This document shows, piece after piece, positions 13,801-28,800 of a DNA stretch of 64,000 nucleotides. Origin of the DNA: Odobenus rosmarus divergens (lineage: Eukaryota; Chordata; Mammalia; Carnivora; Odobenidae); the NCBI RefSeq assembly GCF_000321225.1, contig NW_004451010.1, positions 1,145,863 through 1,209,862 on the forward strand, read 5' to 3'. The position numbers and the translations under genes are program-made. How positions within the stretch are numbered: position 1 is the stretch's first letter; every line of letters starts with the position of its first letter. The notes beneath the pieces were generated by a model. The model had not been told where the DNA came from, made no database searches, and worked only from the letters and a program-made list of their open reading frames with translations.

Positions 13801-16800
13801 TAGGACCTTTCTGTATGTGACCCAGCCTCCACCAGAGTCCTGTAAGAGTCACTAATATCTCCTGAGTCTCACAGTGGATACGTGCAACACCAAACAGAAC
13901 CAAGTCACAGGCGAGTAGCTTGAACCAGGTTCATCCACACGTGGCGAGTGCCCATTCTTTCTCTTGGCAGCCACCTAGCTGGGAACCTTCGCATCCTATT
14001 CCTCCATCCAGTTCCCGGGGCTGAGAATTCTGCTCCTCCTCCTCCCCTGTGTTGACATTCTTGGCCCCACTGCTCATGCCCTCTTCATCTCTGGGCTGGC
14101 CCCCTTGAAATCACTGCCTGGCTGGCCTGTCCGCCTTCCTGGCGACACTCCCTCCTGCTTCAGCCCTGCACTAGCCAGTCTAGAACCCGGGGAGGTCTCC
14201 CTTATTCTCTTTAACCAAAGGAACGGATCAGCCATGTCAGGTGTTGGTAGAAGAGCATTCCACTGGAATGTCAGCCCATGAGGGTAGGGAATTTTGTCTT
14301 TGTGTTCACTGCTCTATTCCCTGGGCCAAGAACAGTGCCTGGCATATAGTACATGCTCAATAAGTATCTGCAATATCTGCTGAATGATGGATTAAGTTAA
14401 TTCTAAGGAGGGCAAGGGCTCGAAAGGCAGGAAAGAGTTGGGGTAGAAAAAGAAAGAGAAAAATCAAAGCAGCTGGAAGGAGAGAGGGAGATTGGTGTAG
14501 ATGGGGTGGAGAGATAGGAAAGGGCCAAATTATGCAGAATCTTGTAGGTCACAGTGTGAAGAGTTTGGATTTTGTTCATGTTTGAGTTGTCACTGAAGAG
14601 TTTAGCCACAGGGTGTCATACTTTAATTTCCGTTTTAAGATCTTGTGTTCATTCATCTTTCTAAAGCTGTCAGCCCCTGCTTTATTAAAACTCTGGTGTG
14701 GGGGCTCCTGGGTGGCTTAGTCAGTTAAACATCTGCCTTCAGCTCAGGTCATGGTCTCAGGGTCCTGGGATCAAGCCCCGTGTCGGGGTCCCTTCTCCGC
14801 GGAGAGCCTGCTTCTCCCTCTCTCACACCCCCTGCTTGTGTTCCCTCTCTCGCTGTGTCTCTCTCTGTCAAAAAATAAATAAAAAATCTTTTAAAAAACC
14901 TCTGGTGTGCACAGAGACAAATATTATATGATTCTACTTACATGAGGTACCTAGAGTAGCCAAAGTCACAGAGACAGAAAGTAGAATGGTGGATGCCCTG
15001 GGCTGGGGGCAGGAGGGAATGGTGAGTTATTGTTTTATGGGTACAGAATTTCAGTTTGGAATGATGAAAATGTTCTGGAGATAGATGGCTGTGAGTGTTG
15101 CTCAACCATATGGATATATCTAATAATACTAAATTATACACTTCAAATTTGTTAAGATGGTAACTTGTTATTTATATTTTTCCAGAATTAAAAAAAATTA
15201 GAAGCCCAAGTTATAAAAAATTGAAAGCCCAAATTATAAAACAAGTATCTGTTTGGTAAGTGCCTCACTGCTCACCAAATGTAATTCAAATTCCCTAACA
15301 TGGCAGAAAAGGCTCTTTGGTTGGATCCCAACCTAGCATTCAAGGTATAGCGTTCCCTCTTGCACAAATGATTCCACTATCTCCAGGCAAATCCCAAGCT
15401 TCCATAATTCCAAAAAGTATTGTTCAGGCTGTTACTTCTGCTGGGAATTGTACTCTGATCTTTCAGATGCCTCCTCAACCTCCAAAGTCCAGCCAGCTAA
15501 CAGTCTGCCTTCCCCCACCTCCCCTGTCCTGTCCCCGTGGCTCCTAGATGGGCATTGGCATGGATAATGCCTTTAATGTTTCTGCTCCTTATCTAGGCAG
15601 TGAGTGCCCTGAGGACAGGGACTGTGCTGTTGATTCATGTCTGATCCAGGGCCTAGTGATGTGCCTGGTGGGCAGTATGCTCTTGAGAACCCTTTATTTC
15701 AGGGAAATAGAGTTATGAATGAAAAAGGCATCTCTTCTTGCCATTTGCAACGACGTGGATGGAACTGGAGGGTGTTATGCTGAGTGAAATAAGTCAATCA
15801 GAGAAAGACATGTATCATATGACCTCACTGATATGAGGAATTCTTAACCTCAGGAAATAAACTGAGGGTTGCTGGAGTGGTGGGGGGGTGGGAGGGATGG
15901 GGTGGCTGGGTGATAGACATTGGGTAGGGTATGTGCTATCGTGAGTGCTGTGAATTGTGCAAGACTGTTGAATCACAGATCTGTACTTCTGAAACAAATA
16001 ATGCAACATATGTTAAGAAAAAAGAAGAAGATAGCAGGAGGGGAAGAATGAAGGGGAGTAAGTCAGAGGGGGAGATGAACCATGAGAGACGATGGACTCT
16101 GAAAAACAAACTGAGGGTTCTAGAGGGGAGGAGGGTGGGGGGATGGGTTAGCCTGGTGATGGGTATTAAAGAGGGCACATTCTGCGTGGAGCACTGGGCG
16201 TTATGCACAAACAATGAATCATGGAACACTACATCAAAAACTAATGATGTAATGTATGGTGATTAACATAACAATAAAAAAGAAAAAGGCATCTCTGTCT
16301 CTGTATGGCCATAGATAAAGTTTTGAGCCTCATTTCTTCATCTGCAAAGTGAAGATAAATCCCTACAAGACTATTAGGATTAAATGAGATATAATTTGGA
16401 ACAAATACCTGGCACAGACCCTGCTATATAGAAAATGTCCAATAAATGTAAGCTCACTTTGGTTATTATAGTAGGTGCCAAAAAATGGCAGCCATTACCA
16501 TTATTATATCCAGTTGTTACTTATCTTTTGAACTGAGTGAGTTTTGCTACTATATTTTGCTAGCTAACAAAGCAATATATTTTCTTAGTAGGGCTCTAAT
16601 ATTTAGCATGGTTTCTTCTATATGGTGTGGGTGTTCAATAAATATTCACAGGTTGATCAATAAATCATTAGCAAAGAGGATCATATACTGAATTTTATAG
16701 ATTTTTTTCACATTCATCAGGAACATTTTAAATACGAATCTATGAAGCATCAACATTAAAAAATTCAATGCAAAGGAGTATATTAAAATATGGGAATGGT

Positions 16801-19800
16801 ATAAATATTACAAACCTTCATAAAGCAAATGTACAGTAAATGTTGTAATGAAACAGAATAGAAAAGTGGTTGCCAGGGTGGGGGTGGGGGGCGGGAGAAA
16901 TAGGAAGAGGCTGGTAAAAGGGTACAGACTTTCAGTTGTAAGATTAGTGAGTTTTGAGGATATAATGTAAAACATGGTGACTACAGTATAACACCATATT
17001 GTATAATTGAAATTTGCTAAGAGAATATGACTTAAATGTTATCACACACACACAGGCACAAAGATAAATATGTGAAGTGATGGATGTGTTAATTAATTAG
17101 ATGGGGGAAACCTTTCACAATGTATACATACATGAAATCACCATGATAGACACTTTACATATCTTGCAATTTTATGTCAGTTATGTCTCAATGAGGCTGA
17201 AATTAAGAATATATATAATGAAGACTCTTTTCTATATATGTATATACATATGTAAAAGAGCAGATAATTCTAACTCACCTCTGTTCCCACAAAGAACTTT
17301 GTGCAGAAGTCTTCTATTGGCTTGAGATGATTGGCCAACCCAGCTTCCAGATTGTGGTATGGGTTCATCTCTCCTGCCTTCACTGCTTTGCTCTGGGCTA
17401 ATATTTTGTCTTTCAGAGGAGTATGAATAGAAGAAGCACATATTTACAGTGAAAGACCTTTTAAAATATGGTTAGTTTATTTTTTCTGTCCCCCATTTCC
17501 TCCCCAGCGTGGTAGGAATAAGTATAAATATCTTTAGACTTCTAATTTAGCAGTAGAACACTTTTTTCCAAACCAAAGTATATGCAGGAACCCTTGCATG
17601 TAAAATTGATCAAAACCTGCATTGCTGTGATTAAAGTGTTTCCTGGTGGGAAGGGGAAGACCCCTCTACCTACTTTCAAGGGCTCTAAAAAGTTCCATGG
17701 CACACAGTTTAAAAACCAGTTCTACATTTTATCATTTCAGAATTATTTACAGTAAAAATTGAACATGAAATATATCCTCTGGATTACATTACTCTTGATA
17801 TTCTCAATAAGACTCTCTAATTGGAAACTCGTGTCATTTTTATTCAGTTGGTATCATATGGACCTTTTTTTCAAATAATTCAAGATTAGCCCTTTAAGTG
17901 TCAAAAATGATCTAACTTCTAAAAAAATAAATCCATCTAAAATGTATTACTTGTTTTTCATAAGCACAGTACATGTATGGAACATAATTTAAGGTTTTCT
18001 TATTAGCTCATGTATATTACGTAAGAACACAGTGATTGTACTATATTACAGCTGTAACTATACATGCAAACAGAGCATAGTAAATCTGGGAGCTAAAATT
18101 CAAACACCATCTGGAAATTCTTTGTTTTTAAAAGTATCTGATGTCATCTTGTTTTAAAACAAAAGTCTTTTTATGAGCTAAAATTAGTAAATGTTATTTA
18201 CTGAAGCTTTGGAAAATAGAGAAAAGCATGAGGAAAATAACAAAAATCATCCATTATCATATTTCTCAGTGATAACTACTATTAAAATATTTCCCTATAA
18301 TTACATTTCTGTTATATATATATTCTATGAATATATAAAGATTTTCTTTTAATTGTGTCTTTTAGCTTTGTATCCTCCTTTTCTGTGCTCTTAAAGATAT
18401 TATCTTGGGCATATTCCCAGATCACTTATTAGTTTTAAAAAAATGTGATATTAAATTTCTGGGAACCCTACTCACCACATTTCAATATATCACCATCTAA
18501 GTTATATCACCCATGGGAAAACAAACAAACAAACATAATAACCAACAAACAAACATATAAATGAAAACTAAAATAGAAAAAAACTGAGAAACAAACTGAG
18601 GGTTCTAGAGGGGAGGGGGTGGGGGGTTGGGTTAGCCTGTGATGGGTATTAAAGAGGGCACGTTCTGCGTGGAGCACTGGGTGTTATACGCAAACAATGA
18701 ATCATGGAACACTACATCAAAAACTAATGATGTAATGTATGGTGATTAACATAATATAAAAAAATGTTGAAAAAAAGAAAAAACCTCAGGTCTACTAAAA
18801 ATATACATTCCATCTAAAAAATATAGCATAATTATGGACAAAAGTAAAAAACAATTATGAGGGGCACCTGGATGGCTCAGTCAGTTAGGTGTCTGCCTGT
18901 GGCTCAGGTCATGATCCCAGGGTCCTGGGGTCAAGCCCCTCATCAGGCTCAGCGGGGAGCCTGATTCTCTCTCTCCCTCTGCTTGCCGCTCCCTGTGCTT
19001 TTGTCCTCTCTCTCTCTCTCTTTCTGTCAAATAGATACATGAAATCTTTAAAAAAAAACACCAATAAAACAATTATGACTTTGTTGGTACAATCAACCGG
19101 CATTTCCTTTATTAGAGATCTACATGTTTTGGGCCTGTAGATCCCTTCCCAATAAGTAAGACATCAAAAACCAGTATTGAAATAAGCCAAACATGAAACC
19201 AGACTTTTAAATAGCTGTATTACAAAGTGTCAATCAACATTTCAAGAAATAACTAGGTACCTTTAATCATAATGTTCTTTTTTTTTAAAAAAGATTTTAT
19301 TTATTCATTTGAGAGAGAGCGAGACAGAGACAGAGAGAGCAGAAGCAGAGGGGAGAAGCAGAGGGAGAGGGAGAAACAGACTCCCAGGATATGGAGATCA
19401 TGACCTGAGCCGAAGGCAAAGGCTTAACCATTGAGCCACCCAGGCGTCCCCACATTGTTCCTACTAAAAGATATTGTTTGTGTCAAATTCTTCACTCTCA
19501 TTTCAATGTCTGTTTTTCTCTTTTTAAATAATATACATTAATATATTAGTATTAGTAGAGTATATCATATTAGTAGAGTAGAACATGCATATAATTTGTA
19601 GATAAATACATGCTCATTGGAAATATGTGCTTAAAAATGTTTCCTGAGGGGAGCAAGATGGAAGAGTTTGGAGCCCTCTGGTCTAACAAGGGGAGCCAAG
19701 AGCCTGATCCAGGGTGACGTCAGTACAGGTGATGCAAAGGAAGGGGCAAATGTGAGATGTGCTGTAAAGGAAGACCTAGTTATCCTAAGTGAGAGACTGG

Positions 19801-22800
19801 ATGTAGGGACCTGAGGAGAGAGACAGGGATGACCCAAGTTCTGTTCTGGACACACTGAAGTTGAGGGAATAGATTGGGTTCGAACCCAGGAGATAGCGAG
19901 AGGCAAGGTGGAGGATTGTCAACAGGGTAAGAGTGGACCAAGTTACCAAAAGCGGTGAGTAAAGAGGAAAGCACATTGCTGAAGTTAGAGTCTTAGGTAC
20001 ATTTATGATGAGAAGGCAGCAGGGAGAGGAGACCGAGGAGGGAAACTGAAGAAGTATCAGGAAAACCACAAAAGCCAAGTCAGGAGCTCCGAGAAAAGGG
20101 GCTTAGTTGATAGAGTTTACTGTGGTGCAGTTAAAGAGAATGAGGCCAGAGAAAAATGTGATCATCTACTGTATTTACTCAGACTCGACTGGAATATCCT
20201 GCATATTTATTAAATTCAGCATCATCCTCATGGAATCCATCCATGGATTTCCATCACGAGGGAGGGCCTGGGATACTAACAGCAGCTAACATTTACTAAA
20301 TGCTTACTACGTGACTACATGCCAGGTACTGAACGTGTGCTCCGCATGCACCATTTCACTCAATCCTCACAGTAACTCCTGAGGTGGTTAAGCACTAATT
20401 CTCCTTCAAGGATGACAAAGAGCTGTTAGAGCTATGTATTAACTCATTTTATCTTCACAGTACTCCATGAGGTAGTTACCTTCATTATTTACTTCCCTTA
20501 TCTTCACCTCTCTCTTTTCAAACAGGTTTATTAAAAAAAGGAAGGCACAGAGAGTTATAGTAATTTGACCTGGTCAAATAATAAAATGGTGGCTTTAGCA
20601 TTTAAACCCAAAACTCCAGAATCCACATCCTTAGCTACTATGCCACAGTGCTCAGAAGAATGTAACGGAGGCTCTGAAGGCAATTCCAAAATAGGAATTC
20701 CAAAAACATTTAGAGCAAAGTCTTCCTCAACAGAATAAACAAAAAGAACATCTGAAAGTGAGCGCTCAGAAGGGCACGGACTATTAGGGATCTAACATGG
20801 CAGGTGAGAGCCACGTGGCCTACAGCCACTAGGTGGCAACACAGCACCAGACAGGGGGAGAGAGGTCTTGAGAATGTGATGATGGAAGAGCGTGAACTAG
20901 GAATTCTTGGTGGAAGGTCGAAGGAGAACCAATATTGGGTCAATAAACAAAATGTGGTCAAGAAACATACGAGTATATTCTAGTCAATAGGTGCAACTCT
21001 GGCCAGAGTAGGTACATAGCTGGAAGTGTGTCCTACGGAGATTCAAAACACCATAATGAGATTTCAAATAAAGCTCTGAGAGTTGGCCATCTACACAAGA
21101 GGCAGGTCATGACTGCAGTAACTGCCTTTAGTGATAAGAGGCATGTGTTAGCAAGATCCATTGAGATTACCAAGCGAAATTTAATTTTCTCCAGGACTTG
21201 TGGGATTGCCTGCAACACAGACTTCTGAACACACGTAAAGGGACATAGCCAACCACAGTCTCAGCTGAGAATCTAAAAAATTATGTCCATTCCCTTTATG
21301 AACTGATTTAGCCAGTATACTTTCTCTAAGAAATATCCACAAAATGTCTTCATCTGGAAAGAGAGCATTCATTTGATGGGGAGTATTCCTGTTTGATGAC
21401 ATTTGGGTCATGCTTCAAGATTCATTTTAGATAGGTCCTTCCTTAAGTGGATACAGATATGTATCTATCACATCGGAAGGTAAGCTCCACAGAAGCAAGG
21501 AATTATCTTTTCACAGCTGTATCCTCAGAGCCTAGCACTTTGCAAGAGTTAATACATGTTTTGAATAAATGATGATATAAGTATAGAGATAACAGTTAAA
21601 AATTGTTCCTTAAAAAATTCAGGGATTACAATTATTAAATCACAACCAAGTGGAGTTTATCCCAGGAATCCAGGGCTAGTTTAACATTCAGATATTAATC
21701 AAAGTAATTCACCATATTAATAAGTTTAAAAAGGAAAAAAAAAGCATATGATCATCTCCAAAAATGCAAAAAGATCTTTTGACAAAATCCAACATTAATT
21801 GGTATATAGAAGGGAACTTCTTCAACCTGATAAAGAACTCTACAAAAACCCTACAGCCTAACATCATACTTAATGGAGAAAGACTAAATGCTTTCTCCCT
21901 AACATCTGGAATAAAACAAGAATGCTCTCTAACCACTTTGTATCCTGAGGTTTCTAGCTGTGTAATCAGGTAAGAAAAAAAATCATACAGATCAGAAAAG
22001 AAGTAACACTGTCCTTATTTACAGATGACATTATCATCTACATAGAGAACCCAAATGACATTATCATCTATATAGAGAACCCAAAGAAATCTACAAATAA
22101 GCCATTATAACCAATGTGATTTTAGGAAGATTGTAGGATATAAAATCAATACTCAAAAATCATTTGTATTTTTACACACTGGTAATGGACAATCAGAAAT
22201 TAAAAATTTGGAAGTACCATTTACTAGAGCACCAAAAAATGTGAAAGAGTTAGAGACAAATCTGTCAAAAGAAGTGAAAGACCTGTACACTGGAAACTAT
22301 AAAACATCACTGAGAAATTAATGACCTAAGTAGATGGGGAGATATACCTTACTAATGACTTGAAAGACTCTATATTGCAGACACCAAATTCTTGTAATAC
22401 TGATCTTGTAATACTGATTTACCAATCAAAGTCAGAGCAGGCTTATGCAAGACAAAAGATAGAAAATTCACATGGGAAAACAAAAAACCTAGAATGGTCA
22501 AAAACTACTTTGAAAAAGTAAAAAGTTGAAGGACTAGCACTAATTTCAAGACTTTAGTACTACAGTACTAAAGCTACAGTAATCAAGACAGTGTGGTATT
22601 GGTGTAAAGACAGACACAGATCAACAGAACAAAACAGAGAGTTCAGAAATGGACTCTCACATATTTGGACAAGTGATTTTTGACAAAAGTGCAAAAACAA
22701 TCCTGTGGAAAAAGAATAGTGTTTTCAACCATTGGTGCTAGAACATCACACACAAATGAACTCTGATTCATAATTTGTGCATAGAAAAAAATCATCTCAA

Positions 22801-25800
22801 TGAAGATCATAAACTTAGTTATAAAACTCCTAGAAAAAAAAAACCCAACCTTCGGTTACATTCAAAACCAAAATCATGACCCATGAAAGAACAAACTGAT
22901 AAACTAGACTTCCTCATAATTAAAAACTTCTGCTTTTCAAAAGACAGTGTTAGGAGAATGACACTTAATAATTTTTTAAAAGATTTTATTTATTTAGTTG
23001 ACAGATGGAGAGAGAGCACAAGTGGGCAGAGGGAGAGGGAGAAGCAGGCTCCCTGCTCAGCAGGGAGCCCAACGCAGGGCTCAATCCCAGGACCCCAGGA
23101 TCATGACCTGAGCCAAAGGCAGATGCTTAACCAACTGAGCCACCCAGGTGCCCTGACACTTAATAGTTTAACAGAGTGTAAATCACAGACTGGGAGAAAA
23201 TATTTGCAAATCACTTATCTGATAAAGGACTAGTATGCAGAATATGTTAAGAGCTCTGAAAACTCAATAATAAAAAAACAAACAGCACAACTAAAAAATG
23301 GGTAAAAGATACAGACACTTCACCAAAAAAGATATATATATGAGTGGAAAAAAAATACATGCAAATATGCTCAACATCTTTAGTCATTAGGTAAATGTAA
23401 ATGAGATATCGTTACACCCGGTTTAGAATAGTTCAGTTAAAAAGACTAGCCATACCATCTGTTCATGAGAATGTGGAAAAACTGGAACTCTCCTGCATGG
23501 CTTTTTGGAATGTAAAATGGTATAACCACTTTGTAAAACACTTTGGCAGTTTCTTAAAAAGTTAAACATACACCTGCCACATGATTTAATCATCCCGTTC
23601 CTAGGTATTTACCCAAGCAAATAAAAGCACATGTCCATACAAAGGCATGTATATGTACATGTACATATGTATATTTGTACATATATGTATATGTAATAGC
23701 CCTGTGTTGAAAACATTACATTTTACTGTATGTCAATTGTACCTCAATAAACTTGTTGAAAGTGAATAAGGAAAAAACACACTTTTAAAAGATATAGTGA
23801 TATCCTTACTATCAACTGGATAAAAGCAGTAAGATCCTCATGATCATCTTTTTTTCATTAATTTAATAGGGCATTTAATGAGTTACCCCCCCTTTTTTTA
23901 AAGACTTTATTTATTTGAGAAAGAGAGCAGGAGCAGGGGGAGGGGGAGACACAGGTTCCCCGATGAGCAGGGAGCCCAACGTGGGGCTCAGTCCCAGGAC
24001 TCTGAGCCAAAGGCAGTTGCTCAACCAACTGAACCACCCAGGCGCACATAACCTCTCTCAGTCTTGGTTTCCTTAATCATAAAATGGTAATGAAAATTCC
24101 CAGTTTGCAGGATTGTCATGACCATTAGCATCTGTTTTACACACCATTGCACCCTCAGGGCCTAGCATAAAATAAGCACTTTATAAATATCTGGTAAATG
24201 AATGAAAGCATGTGCAGTATTAATTAGCACAGTACCTAACTCATGGCCGAAATTCAATAAATTGCAGCTGATAGTTGACTACGAAGAAGTGGAGAAGAGA
24301 ACTCACCTTCCATTCCTTCTGAAATGAAGCAGGCCCAAATACATTAAAAAAATGCAAAGTTTTAATAGTGCTTAGAAAAGGTCTATAAACAATTTTTTTT
24401 TTAGCATGAGGCCTTGGGTTGTATCTATGAAACACACAGCTTCAAAGTGAGTTTTGCCCAAGCAGGGTATTAGATACATATTATGTTTTTTACGAGATAT
24501 TCTATCACTTAACTGAACATTCAACAATTTATAAATGGAAATCCATTTGACAAGGCAAATATTTGGAAAGTAGTTTCTAGTGATTCTTCTACATTTTCAT
24601 TGTTCATTGCTCTCAGGTGGGATATTCATGAACACCTTTATTTTAATAGTTTTGACATTTGTATGTGTACCCTTCAATTACTTAAACAAAGGTGTAGGGG
24701 TTGAGTTGAGACAGATGTAAAAGGCAATTGTTATTTCTCTATTTTATCATGTTGCTGTACAAATATTAATTTTTCTATTATATTCTGACTGGGAATGGTA
24801 ATTTATTTCTTCTACTTCATAACTTACTTTGTTAGACTCGAGATATGTTCCATTCTATAGAATTATTCTTTGAGCACATCCATATTTATTAGGACAGCTT
24901 CGTAAAATTTTTTTTAATGTACTGAGTTCTCAAAAATATACTCGATAAATGTTTATGAAACTAAACTAAACTGAATTCTGTCGTCAAATCTTTGTGTGTG
25001 TGTGTGTGTGTGTGTGTGTATAGGCAGTTTTAATGTGTTGGCTATAGTTTTGTGTGTATTTGTTTTTTGAGAAGGAGTGAGGGGGAGGGGGAGGGAGAGA
25101 ATCTCAAGGAGACTCCATGCCCAGTGAGGATCCCAATGTGGAACTCTGTCTCACAACCCCGAGATCATGACCTGAGCCCAAATCAAGATATGGATACTTA
25201 ACCTACTGAGCCACCCGGGCACCCTTATAGTTATTATAGCCATTATAAAGTTCCATATTGGAGGGTTTGGTTTTCTGTATCCTTTTTACAAATCAGACTA
25301 TCTTAGCAAGTAACGCACCCTGGACGTTAGACATCAATACTCAAACTATTACATGCCATTTTAATAAGCAAAGGCAGTTACCTTGTGCTTTGTAAAGGAG
25401 ATTGTCTTCACTCAAGCTGATCTTGGTTGGGCAGTGGTCTAAACTTGTTTCACCTTTAGACAGCCTTATCTTTTGGGAGAACATAGAAGAAAGATTATTT
25501 CCATATATCCTGTGGGTGAGTTATTCTTGCTTTCTCCTTCCACCCCCAGATGGCTCTTTCCCACCTCCCTCCCTCCCTTTGTCCCTTTTCCATTCTCCCT
25601 CAGATTCCTAGTTGCTTTTCCCCACAGACAGTGCCTGAACCACAGTTTCTGAAACCCTGCAACTCAGGGCACCTGGGTGGTTCAGTTGGTTAGGTGTCTG
25701 CCTTTGGCTTGGGTCATGATCCCGGGGTCCGGGGATCAAGCCCCGAGTCGGGGTCCGGGGATCAAGCCCCGAGTCAGGCTCCCTGCTTCTCCCTCTGCCC

Positions 25801-28800
25801 CTCCTCCCTGCTTGTGCATGCTCTCTCTCTCTTTCTGACAAATAAATAAATAAGATCTTTAAAGATAAAAAAGTAAATAAATAAAAATAAAACCCTGCGG
25901 TCAAAGGGAGCTTGTCCAAGGGCTCATTTCCAAATCCTGTTTAATTTCTGAAAATATTGTGTATTCTAGTTCATAATACAATCTTTTTGGTTTTAATATA
26001 AAATAATGGTTTATTCTCCTGGTTCCTACATCTTTCACTTAAATGAAGCTCCAGAAAGTTGTGTGGGGTCTTTTCATCTGCCAGGCACTGCTGAGTCACC
26101 TTGGAGACACACGTGCCCCTGAATTCCAGAAGTGGCCCTGGATCTGCACCAGAATGGGAAGCTGTCACTCTTTATACTTTCCCTCACAACTTCTGCCCCA
26201 CATTTCTCCATCAGGACATTTGTCCACATGCTGACAATTATTCCCAGGTAAGTTTCTGATTGCTCACTTCTTTTTAAACAGTTTACAGCTTGGTAAATCC
26301 TACCCCAGGAAATTCCTCATCCTCTGTAGTTTCTGATTTCTAATTTCTAATCCCAGCTCCTTCCGGAATATTCTCACCCCTCTGTGTTCTCTCTTCCATT
26401 TGGAGCAAATACATAATAATATAATTCTAGTGATACTTATAAAATAAGGGACTAAATCTTAAGTTTGGAATTGGAACTAGACATTCCAAAAAAAAGAGGG
26501 TCATCAATGTCAGAAGCCCATTCATACTTTCCACACATATTCCATCCACAGCCATATCTTTCTTAAATTAAAATTGCTTTTCTTCAAAGCTCTGCCTTTC
26601 AAGAAAAGTAAAAATAATTTCTCTTTCAATTACTTTCAGTTTTGTTTGGTCATAGATATTAAAATACTGTTTCCTACTACATGAAAAATATGCAGCATTT
26701 TGCCTATATTAGAGATTAAAATTAGCTTTCCAGGCTAACCTGAGAGCCTACTGGTTTACAAGCAACTGCTTATGCAAATGCATAATTAATTATGCTAACC
26801 ATCAGTAAGTTGGGGCATGCTTATACATGAACAAATATCAATCTTGAGTTCACAAAAATTGTGATTTCTGGCTTGACCTAGGCAGGCCTCATAATAATTC
26901 TCAATAAAAGAATTTATTGGTTAAATGAATACATAAATTATAAAGTCCTATGTTTATTTGAGCTGCTCTACTTCTAGAGTGTGTGTATATATATGTATAT
27001 GCAAATATATTATAAGTGTATATGCAAGCAAATAGAATGGACTAAATTGCATGTTACTTACCTTAGTGAGAGGTTTCCAGGAGAGATCGAGATGCAAAAA
27101 AGTAGATGGTACATCCAAAGGAATTTCAATATGTTCTTCTTTCTTTTTCTCTATTAATTGTGGGGTTAAAGCTTTCTGTGGTCTGATATCCCAAAAACAT
27201 ATTGTGCTTTAAAAAAATTCACACTTTATTTAGTATAAGTAAGAGATGTAGCCTTAGAACTACCATACTTTATGCTGCTACACATAAGCAATGTGATCAT
27301 GGCTGTATTTTAATATCTCTGAAACTAAGATTTTTATGACATGGGATTGTTTTGCATTTTATATTTTAGAGAATTATACAGTTTATAGGGTTATTTGATG
27401 ACTGCTGGTATTGACACTAATATTATCATATATGAGAACTGAGTTTGGAGATTGACACCATTTTTTTTAGCATCTTTTTAAGCATTTTTTCAACATTTTT
27501 TAGCACCATCTTTTTAACAACTTTATTAAGATATAACTCATATAGCACAAAATTCACCCACTGAAAGTACACAATTCAATGGTTTTTAATATAGTCACAG
27601 AGCTGTGCAACAATCACCACAATTAAGTTTAGAAGATTTTTATCACCCCAAAAAGAAACCTTGTACAGATTGGCGGTCACTCCTCACTGTCCCCCAGCCC
27701 ATCCCACCAGCCCTAGACAATACTAATCTACTTCCTGTCTGTATAGTTTTGTCTATTCTGGACATTTCATATAAATGGAATCAGACAGTATGTGGCTTTT
27801 GGTGACTGGCTTCTTTCATTTAGCATATTTTCAGAGTTCATCTATGTGGTAGTATATATCAGTATATCATTTCTTTGTATTGCCAAATAATATTCTATTG
27901 TTCAGAATATACCACAGTCTATCCATTCATCAGTTGATGGCCTATTATGAATAATGCTGCTATGAACATTTGTGTATAAATTTTGTTTGGATGCATGGTT
28001 TCATTTCTCTTGGGTATACATTGAAGAGTGTAATTGCTGGGTTATATGGTAATTTCTGTGGTTGATCTTTTGAGGAACTGCTAGATTATTTTCCAGAGCA
28101 ACTGTGTAATTTTTACATTCCCATCAGCAATGTGTGAGGATTCCAATTTCTCCACATCCTTGCCAACACTTGCTACTTTTTGTCTTTTTTATTATAGCCA
28201 TGCTAGTGGGGGAGGTGGAGTCTCATCAAAATTGATTTAGATTTGCATTTGCTTGTGCTTTGGATGTAATATGTAGGAAATCACTATCTAATCCAAGGTC
28301 ATGAACGTTTATGCTTTTATTTGCTTATGTTTTCTTCTAAAAGTTGCATAGTTTTAGATCTTGCATTTAGGTGTTTATTCCATTTTCAGTTAATTTTTTT
28401 ATACAGTGTGAGGTAAAGGTCCAACTTCATTCTTTTGCTTGCATATATCCAGATGTCCCAGCACCATTTGTTGAAAAGACTAGTCTTTCTTCATTAAATT
28501 GTCTTTGTACCCTTGTTGAAAATTGGTCATCCATAGACATATGGGTTTATTTCTGAGCTCTATGATTTCTATGTCTATCCTCATGCCAGTGTCAGTACAT
28601 CTGTCTCTAGCTGTAACTTTGTAGAAAGTTTAGAGATCAGGAAGTGTAAGTCCTCCAACTTTGTTCTTGTCAAGATTGTCGCTTTGGCTATTTTAGGTCT
28701 CATTGTGGTTTTGATTTGCATTTCCCTCATAGCTAATGTTGAACATCTTTTCATGTGCTTATTGGCCATTTGTATATTTTTTGGGGGAAAAGTCTGTTGA

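Noticed and set aside
21764..21973. 70-codon frame with reverse-transcriptase-like residues
   Set aside because: It is a short surviving stretch of a decayed L1 ORF2 with stops on both sides and is not a gene.
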